This document shows positions 1 through 5,918 of a stretch of 7,049 bases of DNA, piece after piece. Under the pieces are notes generated by a model. That model made no database searches, was not told where the DNA came from, and saw nothing but the letters and a program-made list of their open reading frames with translations. Each line of letters begins with the position of its first letter. Position 1 is the stretch's first letter. Where the stretch lies: the NCBI GenBank assembly GCA_016874875.1, contig VGTA01000158.1, positions 1 through 7,049 of the forward strand, given 5' to 3'. The translations under genes were made by a program, and so were the position numbers. The DNA comes from Deltaproteobacteria bacterium. Its GTDB lineage: Bacteria; Myxococcota_A; Bradymonadia; UBA7976; VGTA01.

Positions 1-58
1 TGGGCGTGAGAGAGAGGATCATCTGTAACCCTTTGGCGCCCCAGTTCACAAGAGAGGA

Positions 59-101
59 GCGGCGCAAGAGGGCGCAGGCCTCCATCAGAGGGCGGCGCCG
101 C
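59..101 (-). terminator. Possible transcription terminator after the Fic gene
   Basis: Directly after the Fic stop codon the minus strand can fold with an outer 7-bp GC stem (95-101 pairing with 59-65, GCGGCGC with GCGCCGC) and an inner CCTC/GAGG hairpin (88-91 with 79-82, 5-nt loop). The bases that follow are pyrimidine-rich (TCCTCTCTT) but are not a clean U-tract. The placement suits a terminator; the long outer loop (29 nt) and weak U-tract make it uncertain. Nothing else is recognised in bases 1-101. Confidence 0.3.
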
Positions 102-1226
102 TCAGGGCGTGAGGAGCAGGACAGGCGAGGGGGGAGCCACCAGCCGATACGATGTGCTGCGCCCCCCCGCCTCCTCGCGCTCAAGGACGCCCCGCGCGAT
201 GAGGTCGTTGATGTCGCGCGCGGCGGTGTCGTGGGAGCACTTGCACAGCTTGGCCCACTTGGAGGTCTTGAGCTTGCCAACAAAATCGCCAAGGAGCAGC
301 TTGAGCATCTGCCGCTGGCGCTCGTTGAGGGGCGTCTCGCGGTGCGCCTCCCAAAAGAGCGCGCGCGCAAACACCCGCTCAAGCGCCTGCGCGCTGTGGA
401 CGAGCGCGCCCTCAAGGCAGCTCAGGTACCACGTGAGCCAAGACGTGATGTCTAGGGTGCCCCGCTGCGCCATCTCAAGATGCTGATAGTACTCGCTCTT
501 CTTGCGCTCTATCTGCGCTGACACGCTGTAAAATCTAAACGGCACGCGATCCGAGCGGGTGAGGAGCAGATCGGAGAGGGCGCGCGCGACCCGCCCGTTG
601 CCGTCCTCAAAGGGGTGGATCGTTAAAAACCAGAGATGCGCGACCCCTGACTTGATGAGCGGCTCAAGCTCGCTCGTGTTCAGCCAGCTCACGAGGCGCG
701 CCATCTCACCCTCAACGGCGGTGGCGGGGGGCGCCTCAAAGTGGAGGCGCTCCCGCCCCATTCCACCCGACACGACCTGCATCGGCCCGTCGAGGTCTGC
801 GCGCCAGGCGCCCACGGCGATCTGGTGGAGCCCTGAGCGCCCCGTTGGGAAGAGCGCCCCGTGCCACCCAAACAGCCTCTCAGCCGTGATCGGCTGATCA
901 AAGCCCTCCGTCGCGTCGAGCATCATCTCAACCACCCCGTCGATGTATCGGCTTGTGGGGCGCGCGTGCGGGAAGTCAACACCTAAGCGCTTGGCGATAG
1001 AGGAGCGCACCTCCTCTGTGTTGAGGTGGTTCCCCTCTATGGCGTTTGAGGTCAAGATGTCGAGCGCCAAGATCTCAAGCTGCGCCTCAAGCTGAACGGG
1101 GAACCCAGCCCACCGCGCGCGCCCTAAGAGCTGCCCTTGGAGGTGCCTCACCCTTGATATCTGCGGCGTGAGCAGGCGGTCGTCCCACGACCAGCGGGGC
1201 CAGTCGGCGCGCTGATAGATGTACAT
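102..1226 (-). CDS. Fic-family protein (DUF4172-type N-terminus, C-terminal winged helix)
   Basis: 374-residue Fic protein, probably a cytoplasmic AMP-transferase that adds AMP from ATP to hydroxyl side chains of target proteins; the target is unknown. The N-terminus (about 1-85, MYIYQRADWPRWSW...) matches the DUF4172 style. It contains the inhibitory-helix signature S60-NAI-E64-G65, whose Glu normally blocks productive ATP binding, so this looks like a class II, self-inhibited Fic with the inhibitor upstream of the core. The core carries HPFEDGNGR at 204-212, with catalytic His204 and all phosphate-binding residues intact. Residues about 300-362 form a predicted winged helix (KWAKLCKCSHDTAARDINDL), which could bind DNA. 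The ATG at 1226 is chosen because AAGGAG lies 7 bases upstream. Codons such as TTT-TTA just before the Fic motif are less GC-biased than in neighbouring genes, which hints at a different history. It starts 88 bases after the response regulator stop. Confidence 0.93.
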   Translation of the reverse strand: MYIYQRADWPRWSWDDRLLTPQISRVRHLQGQLLGRARWAGFPVQLEAQLEILALDILTSNAIEGNHLNTEEVRSSIAKRLGVDFPHARPTSRYIDGVVEMMLDATEGFDQPITAERLFGWHGALFPTGRSGLHQIAVGAWRADLDGPMQVVSGGMGRERLHFEAPPATAVEGEMARLVSWLNTSELEPLIKSGVAHLWFLTIHPFEDGNGRVARALSDLLLTRSDRVPFRFYSVSAQIERKKSEYYQHLEMAQRGTLDITSWLTWYLSCLEGALVHSAQALERVFARALFWEAHRETPLNERQRQMLKLLLGDFVGKLKTSKWAKLCKCSHDTAARDINDLIARGVLEREEAGGRSTSYRLVAPPSPVLLLTP

Positions 1227-1233
1227 GGAGGCT

Positions 1234-1239
1234 CTCCTT
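1234..1239 (-). promoter_or_regulatory. Shine-Dalgarno site of the Fic gene
   Basis: The minus strand reads AAGGAG, 7 bases before the ATG at 1226, which fixes that start. An identical AAGGAGA heptamer occurs 16 bases farther upstream (1249-1255), too far from this ATG to serve it. Confidence 0.8.
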
Positions 1240-1264
1240 GAGCAACAATCTCCTTATTTCGTGA

Positions 1265-1287
1265 GGAGAATCAGCATAAGATTCTCC
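1265..1287. promoter_or_regulatory. Perfect 8-bp inverted repeat in the Fic leader
   Basis: GGAGAATC (1265-1272) and GATTCTCC (1280-1287) are exact reverse complements separated by 7 bases. The repeat lies between the response regulator stop and the Fic start. Neither strand has a T-tract after it, which argues against an intrinsic terminator. It could be an operator, perhaps for the Fic protein's own winged helix, or an RNA hairpin. On the minus strand the loop contains TATGCT, a weak -10-like hexamer, without a well-spaced -35. Confidence 0.55.
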
Positions 1288-1314
1288 GCGGTCAGCGGCG
1301 CGCGATCAAGCCCC

Positions 1315-1950
1315 CTACCTCAAGTGCGGGTCGATCAGCCCCCGCCGCACCGCGTACCGCGTGAGCCCCGCCACGTCATAGATCCCGAGCTTCTCCATCA
1401 CCCGCGCCCGGTGGTGCTCCACCGTGCGCGCGCTAATATCGAGGAGGGCGCTGATCTCGCGGCTGGTGTGGCCCTGCGCCACGAAGGTGAGCACCTCGCG
1501 CTCGCGCGCCGTCAGCTCGGGCTGCTCCTGCGCCGCCTGCGCGCCGTGGCTCAAGAAGGTCTCGCCGCGCGCCACGCGGGCGATCGCCTCGGTGAGGTCG
1601 TGCAGCCCCGCGCCCTTGAGCAGATACCCGCAGGCCCCCGCCGCCACGGCGCGCTGCACCCAGACGGCGTCGTGGTACATGCTCAGGACCACGAACCGCG
1701 CGGCGCAGCCGCGGGCGCGCGCCTGCGCCATCACCTCTAGCCCGCCGAGCCCGGGGAGCCCGAGGTCGCAGAGGGCGACGTCGGGGCGGAGGGCGGCGAG
1801 CTGCTCTAGGGCGCTCAGCCCGTCCCCCGCCTCCCCCACCACCGCGAGGCCCGGCGTGGCGCTCAGGAGCGCCACGAGCCCCTGGCGGACGATGGTGTGG
1901 TCCTCGATCACGAGCACCCGCGTGGCGGGCGCGGCGGGGCTCGCGCTCAT
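1315..1950 (-). CDS. NarL/FixJ-family two-component response regulator
   Basis: 211-residue cytoplasmic transcription regulator. The receiver domain (about 10-125) has the acidic pair E16-D17, phosphoacceptor D62 in ALCDLGLPG, the switch Ser90 and K112 in GYLLKGA, so every phosphorylation residue is present. A LuxR-type helix-turn-helix follows (about 144-205: LTAREREVLTFVAQG, then ISARTVEHHRARVMEKLGI). Length and order are normal for NarL/FixJ proteins. The start is placed at the ATG at 1950, because the open frame farther upstream would add an Arg/Pro-rich non-family sequence lying inside the oxidoreductase gene. The oxidoreductase TAG ends only 2 bases before this ATG and no good ribosome site is seen, so translation is probably coupled to the upstream gene. 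No cognate histidine kinase is in the window. Its regulon cannot be read here; control of its own operon or of C1/betaine catabolism is an inference. Confidence 0.93.
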   Translation of the reverse strand: MSASPAAPATRVLVIEDHTIVRQGLVALLSATPGLAVVGEAGDGLSALEQLAALRPDVALCDLGLPGLGGLEVMAQARARGCAARFVVLSMYHDAVWVQRAVAAGACGYLLKGAGLHDLTEAIARVARGETFLSHGAQAAQEQPELTAREREVLTFVAQGHTSREISALLDISARTVEHHRARVMEKLGIYDVAGLTRYAVRRGLIDPHLR

Positions 1951-1952
1951 CG

Positions 1953-4451
1953 CTACGACCTGATTCGCTGCATGTCGGGGTCGTAGAGCGGGCGCAGCGA
2001 GAGGCGGGCGGGGTAGAGGGCGCCGTTGACCTCCGCCGTCCACGCGCCGGCGTCGAGCCACTCCTGCGTGACCTCCGCGCCGCCCCCCTCGACCATGGCG
2101 AGCCCCACGGCGCCGCCGAGCGTGTGCCCGTAGCTCGCGGCGCGCACGTAGCCGGCGGGGACGCCGTCGCGGCGCAGCACCTCGGCGTGGAACATGAGCG
2201 GCGCGGGGTCGAGCAGCAGCACCTGCGCGAGCCGGCGCGCGGCGGGGGCCGCCCTGTGGCGGCGCGCCGCCTCTTGGCCCACAAAGCCGCCCGGCTTGCT
2301 CAGGCGCACCGCGAAGCCGAGCCCCGCCTCGTAGGGGTTGTCGGTGTTGTCGATGTCGTGGCCGTAGTCGCGGTAGCCCTTCTCCATGCGGAGGGAGGCG
2401 AGCGCCTTGAGCCCCGCGTGGCGCAGCCCCACGGCGCGCCCCGCCGCCACGAGGCGGTCGTACACGTGCGTCGCCTGCTCGGCGGGGATGTAGAGCTCGT
2501 AGCCGAGCTCGCCCACGTAGGTGATGCGCACGCAGAGCGGGCGCGCGTACCCGAGCTCGATCTCCTGAGCGGCGCGGAAGGGGAAGGCGGCGTCGCTGAG
2601 GTCGGCGCTGGTGAGCGACTGGAGCAGCTCGCGCGAGCGGGGGCCCTGCACGTTGAGCTGCGCGTAGCCGCTGGTGACGTCGGTGACAAAGGCGTGGGCG
2701 TCGGCGGGGACGCCGCGGCGCAGGAGCGTCTCCACGTGGCGGAGCTGCGTGTCGGTGACCACCACCAAGAAGCGGTCAGCGGTGAGCTTGGTGACGGTGA
2801 TGTCGGCCTCGAGGGTGCCGCGCGCGTTGAGGCACTGCGTGTAGGTGATCACGCCCTCTGGCCCGTCCACGTCGTTGGCGCAGAGGGCGTTGAGGCAGCG
2901 GCCCGCGTCGCGCCCCTGCACCAAGAACTTGCACATAAAGCTCATGTCGATGAGCCCCACGCCCTCGCGCACCGCGCGGTGCTCCTCCTCCCAGTACTTA
3001 AACCACGGCTCACGCTTAAAGCTGTGGCGCTCCACGCGCGCCTCCGCCGGGGTGGGCGCGTACCAGTCGGGGCTCTCCCAGCCGCTCACGTCCTTGAAGT
3101 AGGCGCCGGCGGCGGCGAGGCGGTCGTGCAGGGGGCTGCGCTTGGCGCCGCGCGCGCTCTCGAGCGGCTTGTAGGGGTAGTGGCACTTGTAGACCATGCC
3201 CAGGATCTCCGCCACGCGCGTGCGGCGGTACTCGGGGTTGCGCTGGTACACCTGCAGGCGGTCGATGTTGAAGCCCGTCACGTCGGCGCCGGGGTCGCCG
3301 GTCATGATCCAGTTGGCCACCAGCCGCCCCATGCCGCCGCCGGTGAGGATGCCGATGGAGTTCAGCCCCGCCGCCACAAAGTAGTTCCTCAGCTCCGGCG
3401 CCTCGCCCACGATGGGGCGCAGGTCGGGGGTGAAGCTCTCGGGGCCGCAGAAGAGCTTCTTGACGCCCACCTCGAGGGAGCAGGGCACGCGGCTCATCGC
3501 CTTCTCCAAGAAGGGCGCCATGCGGTCCCAGTCGGGCTTGATCTCGCCAAAGGAGAACCCCTCCGGAATCCCCCCCACCCTCCACGCCGCGCTCTCGGGC
3601 TCAAACATGCCCACCATGAGCCCGCCCACCTCCTGGCGGATATAAGTGTAGCTGCTGGGGTCCTCGAGGACGGGCATGCCCTGCGGGAGCCCCGGGATGT
3701 CGTCGGTGATCAGGTAGTAGTGCTCCGCCGCCTGGTTGGGCACGCTCACCCCCGACAGCTCCCCGAGCTGCCGCGCCCACATGCCCGCGCAGTTGACCAC
3801 GTACTCCGCCTGGATGTCGCCGCGGGGGGTGCGGACGCCCGTCACGCGGTCCCCGCGCCGCAGCACGCCGGTGGCGGGCACCTGCTCGAGGATCGTGACG
3901 CCCTGCATGCGCGCGCCCTTGGCGAGCGCCATGGTCACGTCGATGGGGTTCACCACGCCGTCGTCCTTGACGTAGAAGCCCGCCTTGACGTCATCGACGC
4001 GCGCGAGCGGGAACAGGCGCTTGACCTCCTCGGGGCCGATCTCCTGCACGTCCACGCCGCAGTAGCGGTTGAAGGTGGACACGCGGCGGTACTCCTCGAG
4101 GCGGTCGAGGTCGGTGGCGACCTCGATGAAGCCGATCTTCTTGAGGCCCGTGGCGAGCCCCGTCTCCGCCTCGAGGCGCTCGTAGAGGTCGCGCGAGTAC
4201 TTGCGCAGCTCGGTGGAGGTCTCGGAGGTGGAGCCGAACGTGACCATGAGGCCCGCGGCGTGCCAGGTGGTGCCGGAGGTGAGGCGGTCGCGCTCGATCA
4301 GCACCACGTCGCGCCACCCCGCGTGGGCGAGGTGGTAGGCGATGGAGCAGCCGATGATGCCGCCGCCGACGATGACGACGCGGGCGTCTTGGGGGAGCCC
4401 AGCAGCTCGCAGGGGGTCGCCGAGGTAGGGGGCGAGGGTGGAGAGGGTCAT
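1953..4451 (-). CDS. FAD-dependent oxidoreductase, dimethylglycine/sarcosine dehydrogenase-like, with GcvT domain
   Basis: 832 residues, the usual size of the DMGDH/SARDH/PDPR group. Family members oxidatively demethylate N-methylglycines with FAD and pass the one-carbon unit to tetrahydrofolate. The N-terminal Rossmann segment VVIVGGGIIGCS (25-36) gives the FAD dinucleotide motif. TTWHAAG (61-67) contains His64, matching the histidine that binds FAD covalently in characterised DMGDH and SARDH. The DAO fold runs to about 385 (CGPESFTPDLRPIVGE, then GLNSIGILTGGGMG), followed by a central FAO_M-type region. The GcvT-like folate-binding half covers about 440-720 (LRMEKGYRDYGHDI, then NPYEAGLGF), and the GcvT C-terminal barrel about 735-825. 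The text AAEHYYLIT resembles the PDPR branch, so the exact substrate (dimethylglycine, sarcosine or other) is not settled. No signal peptide is seen. The ATG at 4451 is preferred over an upstream TTG at 4568, whose extension is low-complexity and overlaps the neighbour's control region. No clear Shine-Dalgarno precedes it. It is co-oriented and coupled with the response regulator. Confidence 0.92.
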   Translation of the reverse strand: MTLSTLAPYLGDPLRAAGLPQDARVVIVGGGIIGCSIAYHLAHAGWRDVVLIERDRLTSGTTWHAAGLMVTFGSTSETSTELRKYSRDLYERLEAETGLATGLKKIGFIEVATDLDRLEEYRRVSTFNRYCGVDVQEIGPEEVKRLFPLARVDDVKAGFYVKDDGVVNPIDVTMALAKGARMQGVTILEQVPATGVLRRGDRVTGVRTPRGDIQAEYVVNCAGMWARQLGELSGVSVPNQAAEHYYLITDDIPGLPQGMPVLEDPSSYTYIRQEVGGLMVGMFEPESAAWRVGGIPEGFSFGEIKPDWDRMAPFLEKAMSRVPCSLEVGVKKLFCGPESFTPDLRPIVGEAPELRNYFVAAGLNSIGILTGGGMGRLVANWIMTGDPGADVTGFNIDRLQVYQRNPEYRRTRVAEILGMVYKCHYPYKPLESARGAKRSPLHDRLAAAGAYFKDVSGWESPDWYAPTPAEARVERHSFKREPWFKYWEEEHRAVREGVGLIDMSFMCKFLVQGRDAGRCLNALCANDVDGPEGVITYTQCLNARGTLEADITVTKLTADRFLVVVTDTQLRHVETLLRRGVPADAHAFVTDVTSGYAQLNVQGPRSRELLQSLTSADLSDAAFPFRAAQEIELGYARPLCVRITYVGELGYELYIPAEQATHVYDRLVAAGRAVGLRHAGLKALASLRMEKGYRDYGHDIDNTDNPYEAGLGFAVRLSKPGGFVGQEAARRHRAAPAARRLAQVLLLDPAPLMFHAEVLRRDGVPAGYVRAASYGHTLGGAVGLAMVEGGGAEVTQEWLDAGAWTAEVNGALYPARLSLRPLYDPDMQRIRS

Positions 4452-4462
4452 GAGCGGTGCTC

Positions 4463-4482
4463 GGGGGGGCGATGAGGGGGGG
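4463..4482 (-). repeat. Two 7-base C tracts in the oxidoreductase leader
   Basis: The plus strand has G7 at 4463-4469 and G7 at 4476-4482, read as C7 tracts in the minus-strand leader 12 to 31 bases before the oxidoreductase ATG. They replace any recognisable ribosome binding site. Homopolymers of this length can slip during replication, but no functional effect is shown. Confidence 0.6.
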
Positions 4483-4517
4483 AGATCAGATCTAGTGGGT
4501 GGAGCGTGGCGTGTCAA
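4483..4517 (-). promoter_or_regulatory. Candidate promoter and overlapping palindrome for the oxidoreductase-regulator operon
   Basis: On the minus strand a perfect TTGACA (-35, plus positions 4512-4517) is followed after 17 bases by TAGATC (4489-4494), a weak -10. The 11-bp palindrome AGATC-A-GATCT (4483-4493) covers the -10 and would allow repression there. The transcript would have a leader of about 30 bases. The -35 and spacing are ideal and the -10 is poor, so the promoter may be weak or activator-dependent. Confidence 0.45.
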
Positions 4518-4580
4518 TCGCCTGCTGTCCGCAAGGCAGGGCGCCCGCCGTTGAGATGCCAGGGACAACGATACACCTCC

Positions 4581-4587
4581 AAAGGAG
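4581..4587 (+). promoter_or_regulatory. Shine-Dalgarno site of the small helical protein gene
   Basis: AAAGGAG ends 7 bases before the ATG at 4595. This strong site decides the start of the 138-residue protein against an ATG at 4499 that lacks one. Confidence 0.85.
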
Positions 4588-4594
4588 AGCCCTT

Positions 4595-5011
4595 ATGAGC
4601 CTTGAGACCGCCCTCGTGATCGGTGGAGCCGTCGCGCTCGGTTATGCCATCAGCAAGCTGTGTGGTGTTGTAGAGAGCAGCAGCGTGGATGTGGACAGAA
4701 TCAGAGATCAGATCCATCGCGCCCGCCGCGAAGAGCGCCGCCGCCTCCTCAGCGCGATGCGCGACAAGCACAACAAGGCCTTTGAGGCGTGGGTACAGCT
4801 CAAGGGCAAGGCGGACGCCTTTAGAGTCCGCTGTGATGAGGTGTATCGTGCGCTCAAGAGCAGCAGCCAGCAGGTGCGGCGAGAGCTGTCGAGGCGGCTC
4901 AAGGAGCTGAATGAGATGAAGCGGAAGGTCACAGCGGCCAAGCAGCGCGCGCACGCGGCGTGGCAGGGGCTGCGCAGCGCGTACCAGTCGGCGAAGGGTA
5001 GCTGTGTGTGA
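4595..5011 (+). CDS. Small membrane-anchored, highly charged helical protein, function unknown
   Basis: 138 residues; not a family I recognise. Residues about 5-25 (ALVIGGAVALGYAIS) form one hydrophobic, glycine-spaced segment that probably acts as an N-terminal membrane anchor. The remainder (about 32-135) is almost free of proline, rich in Arg, Lys, Glu and Ala, and predicted to be long alpha-helix, possibly coiled coil (RIRDQIHRARREERRRLL; RRELSRRLKELNEMKRKV). A Cys sits at 23, just after the anchor, with others at 80 and 137; no lipobox is seen. The start at 4595 is set by an excellent ribosome site. It is transcribed divergently from the oxidoreductase operon and may share its control region, but the content gives no functional link. 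Its composition is less GC-extreme than the large genes. It could be an envelope scaffold or a phage-lysis-spanin-like protein, but nothing specific supports either. Confidence 0.75.
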   Translation: MSLETALVIGGAVALGYAISKLCGVVESSSVDVDRIRDQIHRARREERRRLLSAMRDKHNKAFEAWVQLKGKADAFRVRCDEVYRALKSSSQQVRRELSRRLKELNEMKRKVTAAKQRAHAAWQGLRSAYQSAKGSCV

Positions 5012-5014
5012 TGT

Positions 5015-5046
5015 AGACGATGAGTGTGCTGTGAGGGACATTGTCT
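5015..5046 (+). terminator. Weak hairpin after the small helical protein gene
   Basis: AGACGATG (5015-5022) can pair with CATTGTCT (5039-5046), 8 pairs including one G-U, with a 16-nt loop, starting 4 bases after the stop codon. Only GTTCTT follows, so it is at best a poor intrinsic terminator. Confidence 0.25.
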
Positions 5047-5098
5047 GTTCTTGGCGCCCTTGATTGGATGTTGGTGTTGGGGTCTTCTACCTGCGCGC

Positions 5099-5127
5099 TT
5101 GACATTTTCGGCGCGACAAGCTAAAAT
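5099..5127 (+). promoter_or_regulatory. Sigma-70-type promoter of the lipoprotein gene
   Basis: A perfect TTGACA at 5099-5104, a 17-base spacer and TAAAAT at 5122-5127 (5 of 6 matches to TATAAT) form a textbook housekeeping promoter in an AT-rich island. Transcription should start near 5134, giving a leader of about 45 bases before the ATG at 5180. Overlapping dyads (ACATTTT 5102-5108 with AAAATGT 5123-5129; AAATGA 5131-5136 with TCATTT 5145-5150) suggest that a repressor could act here. Confidence 0.8.
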
Positions 5128-5179
5128 GTGAAATGATACTTACTTCATTTAACCCGCAGACCACGGCCAAAAAAACCTC

Positions 5180-5908
5180 ATGACTCAACACATCACCCTC
5201 CTCACCCTCCTCGCGCTGGCTCTGGCCGCCGTCGCCTGCAATGACGGCGACAGCAGCGACGAGGGCGGCGGCGCGCCCACCGGCGGCGCCACGCCCACCG
5301 GCGGCGCCGCGCCCACCGGCGGCGCCGCGCCCACCGGCGGCGCCACGCCCACCGGCGGCGCCACGCCCACCGGCGGCGCCGCGCCCACCGGCGGCGCCGC
5401 GCCCACCGGCGACCTGCCGGACGGCGCCGTCAGCGCCCTCACCGCCGAGCAGCGCGCGCAGTACTGCGAGGCGCAGGCGGGCATCCTCCTGAGCACCTTT
5501 AACCCCGCCAGCGCTGAGTTCACCGCGTTCGCGGCCAAGTCGTGCCTCCTGGCGGGCCTGTTCGCGGGCACCGACCAGGCGAGCTGCGAGATGACGGTGG
5601 CGGAGTGCCAGGCGGAGGCCACCAGCGCCACCACGGCGAGCATCTCGGAGGAGTGCCTCGCCGACGACGCCTTCTTTAGCGCCTGCGGCGCCCCCGTGGC
5701 GGACGTCTCGGCGTGCCAGGTGGCGCAGCTGAGCTTCCAGCTCGAGGCGTTCGGCATGGTGGACATGAGCGCCTACAGCTGCGCCAACGCGGGGGATTTT
5801 GCCGCCCTCATGCCCCTCCTGACGCAGCTCAGCGGCCTCACGGCGCCGATGGACATCTGCTCGGCGGAGGCGGCGGCCTGCCTGGCGGACGACGAGGAGA
5901 CGCCCTGA
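5180..5908 (+). CDS. Cys-rich lipoprotein with Thr-Gly-Gly-Ala repeat linker
   Basis: 242 residues; no function recognised. The N-terminus is a lipoprotein signal peptide: a hydrophobic stretch (LLTLLALALAAVAC) ends at Cys20, which would be lipidated. The lipobox is slightly loose, with Ala at -3. The residues after Cys20 are Asn-Asp, followed by an acidic Asp/Ser/Glu stretch. Residues 33-77 are a linker of seven and a half PTGGA(A/T) hexapeptides. The C-terminal domain (about 85-242) has ten cysteines (96, 122, 136, 143, 159, 169, 179, 201, 227, 234), enough for five disulfides, which fits an exported domain. Repetitive linkers followed by Cys-rich domains are common in surface lipoproteins of Myxococcota and Bradymonadales-like bacteria. 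No Shine-Dalgarno is visible; an A7 tract (5169-5175) lies just upstream of the ATG and may aid ribosome loading. It is driven by the strong promoter at 5099-5127 and converges with the next gene across a 10-base gap. Confidence 0.85.
   Translation: MTQHITLLTLLALALAAVACNDGDSSDEGGGAPTGGATPTGGAAPTGGAAPTGGATPTGGATPTGGAAPTGGAAPTGDLPDGAVSALTAEQRAQYCEAQAGILLSTFNPASAEFTAFAAKSCLLAGLFAGTDQASCEMTVAECQAEATSATTASISEECLADDAFFSACGAPVADVSACQVAQLSFQLEAFGMVDMSAYSCANAGDFAALMPLLTQLSGLTAPMDICSAEAAACLADDEETP
5276..5410 (+). repeat. 18-bp in-frame tandem repeat in the lipoprotein gene, 7.5 copies
   Basis: The unit CCCACCGGCGGCGCCRCG encodes PTGGA(A/T). The seven full copies are identical except for one base (ACG or GCG as sixth codon), in the order T-A-A-T-T-A-A, followed by a half copy. 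The order repeats with a period of four units, which fits duplication of a 72-bp block. Copy changes would keep the reading frame and alter only linker length. Confidence 0.95.
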
Positions 5909-5918
5909 CCGAGGGGGC

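Noticed and set aside
6..455. 149-codon plus-strand frame at the left edge
   Set aside because: It is antisense to the Fic gene, Arg-rich and without motif support.
1265..1287. Inverted repeat considered as an intrinsic terminator of the response regulator
   Set aside because: Neither strand has a T-tract after the stem, so an operator or leader hairpin is more likely.
1951..2061. N-terminal extension of the response regulator
   Set aside because: The added residues are Arg/Pro-rich, overlap the oxidoreductase coding end and precede the normal receiver-domain start; the ATG at 1950 fits the family.
1433..2284. 283-codon minus-strand frame overlapping the response regulator and oxidoreductase end
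   Set aside because: An Arg/Pro-rich out-of-frame shadow of two genes with strong motifs.
2124..4475. 783-codon open frame on the plus strand opposite the oxidoreductase
   Set aside because: Its product is an Ala/His/Val/Leu-rich low-complexity string with no family motifs. It is exactly antisense to a gene with clear FAD and GcvT motifs, a common artefact of GC-rich codon bias.
4452..4568. TTG-started extension of the oxidoreductase
   Set aside because: It would add 39 low-complexity residues before the usual family N-terminus and run through the candidate promoter and palindrome.
4514..5041. 175-codon minus-strand frame opposite the small helical protein
   Set aside because: The plus-strand gene has a strong ribosome site and a coherent anchor-plus-helix product; the antisense frame has neither.
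5068..5124. 18-residue plus-strand micro-ORF ending at the -10 box
   Set aside because: No ribosome site, and it runs through the lipoprotein promoter; most likely chance.
5276..5410. Tandem repeats considered as a CRISPR-like array
   Set aside because: Units are contiguous 18-mers without spacers, in frame, and encode a protein linker.
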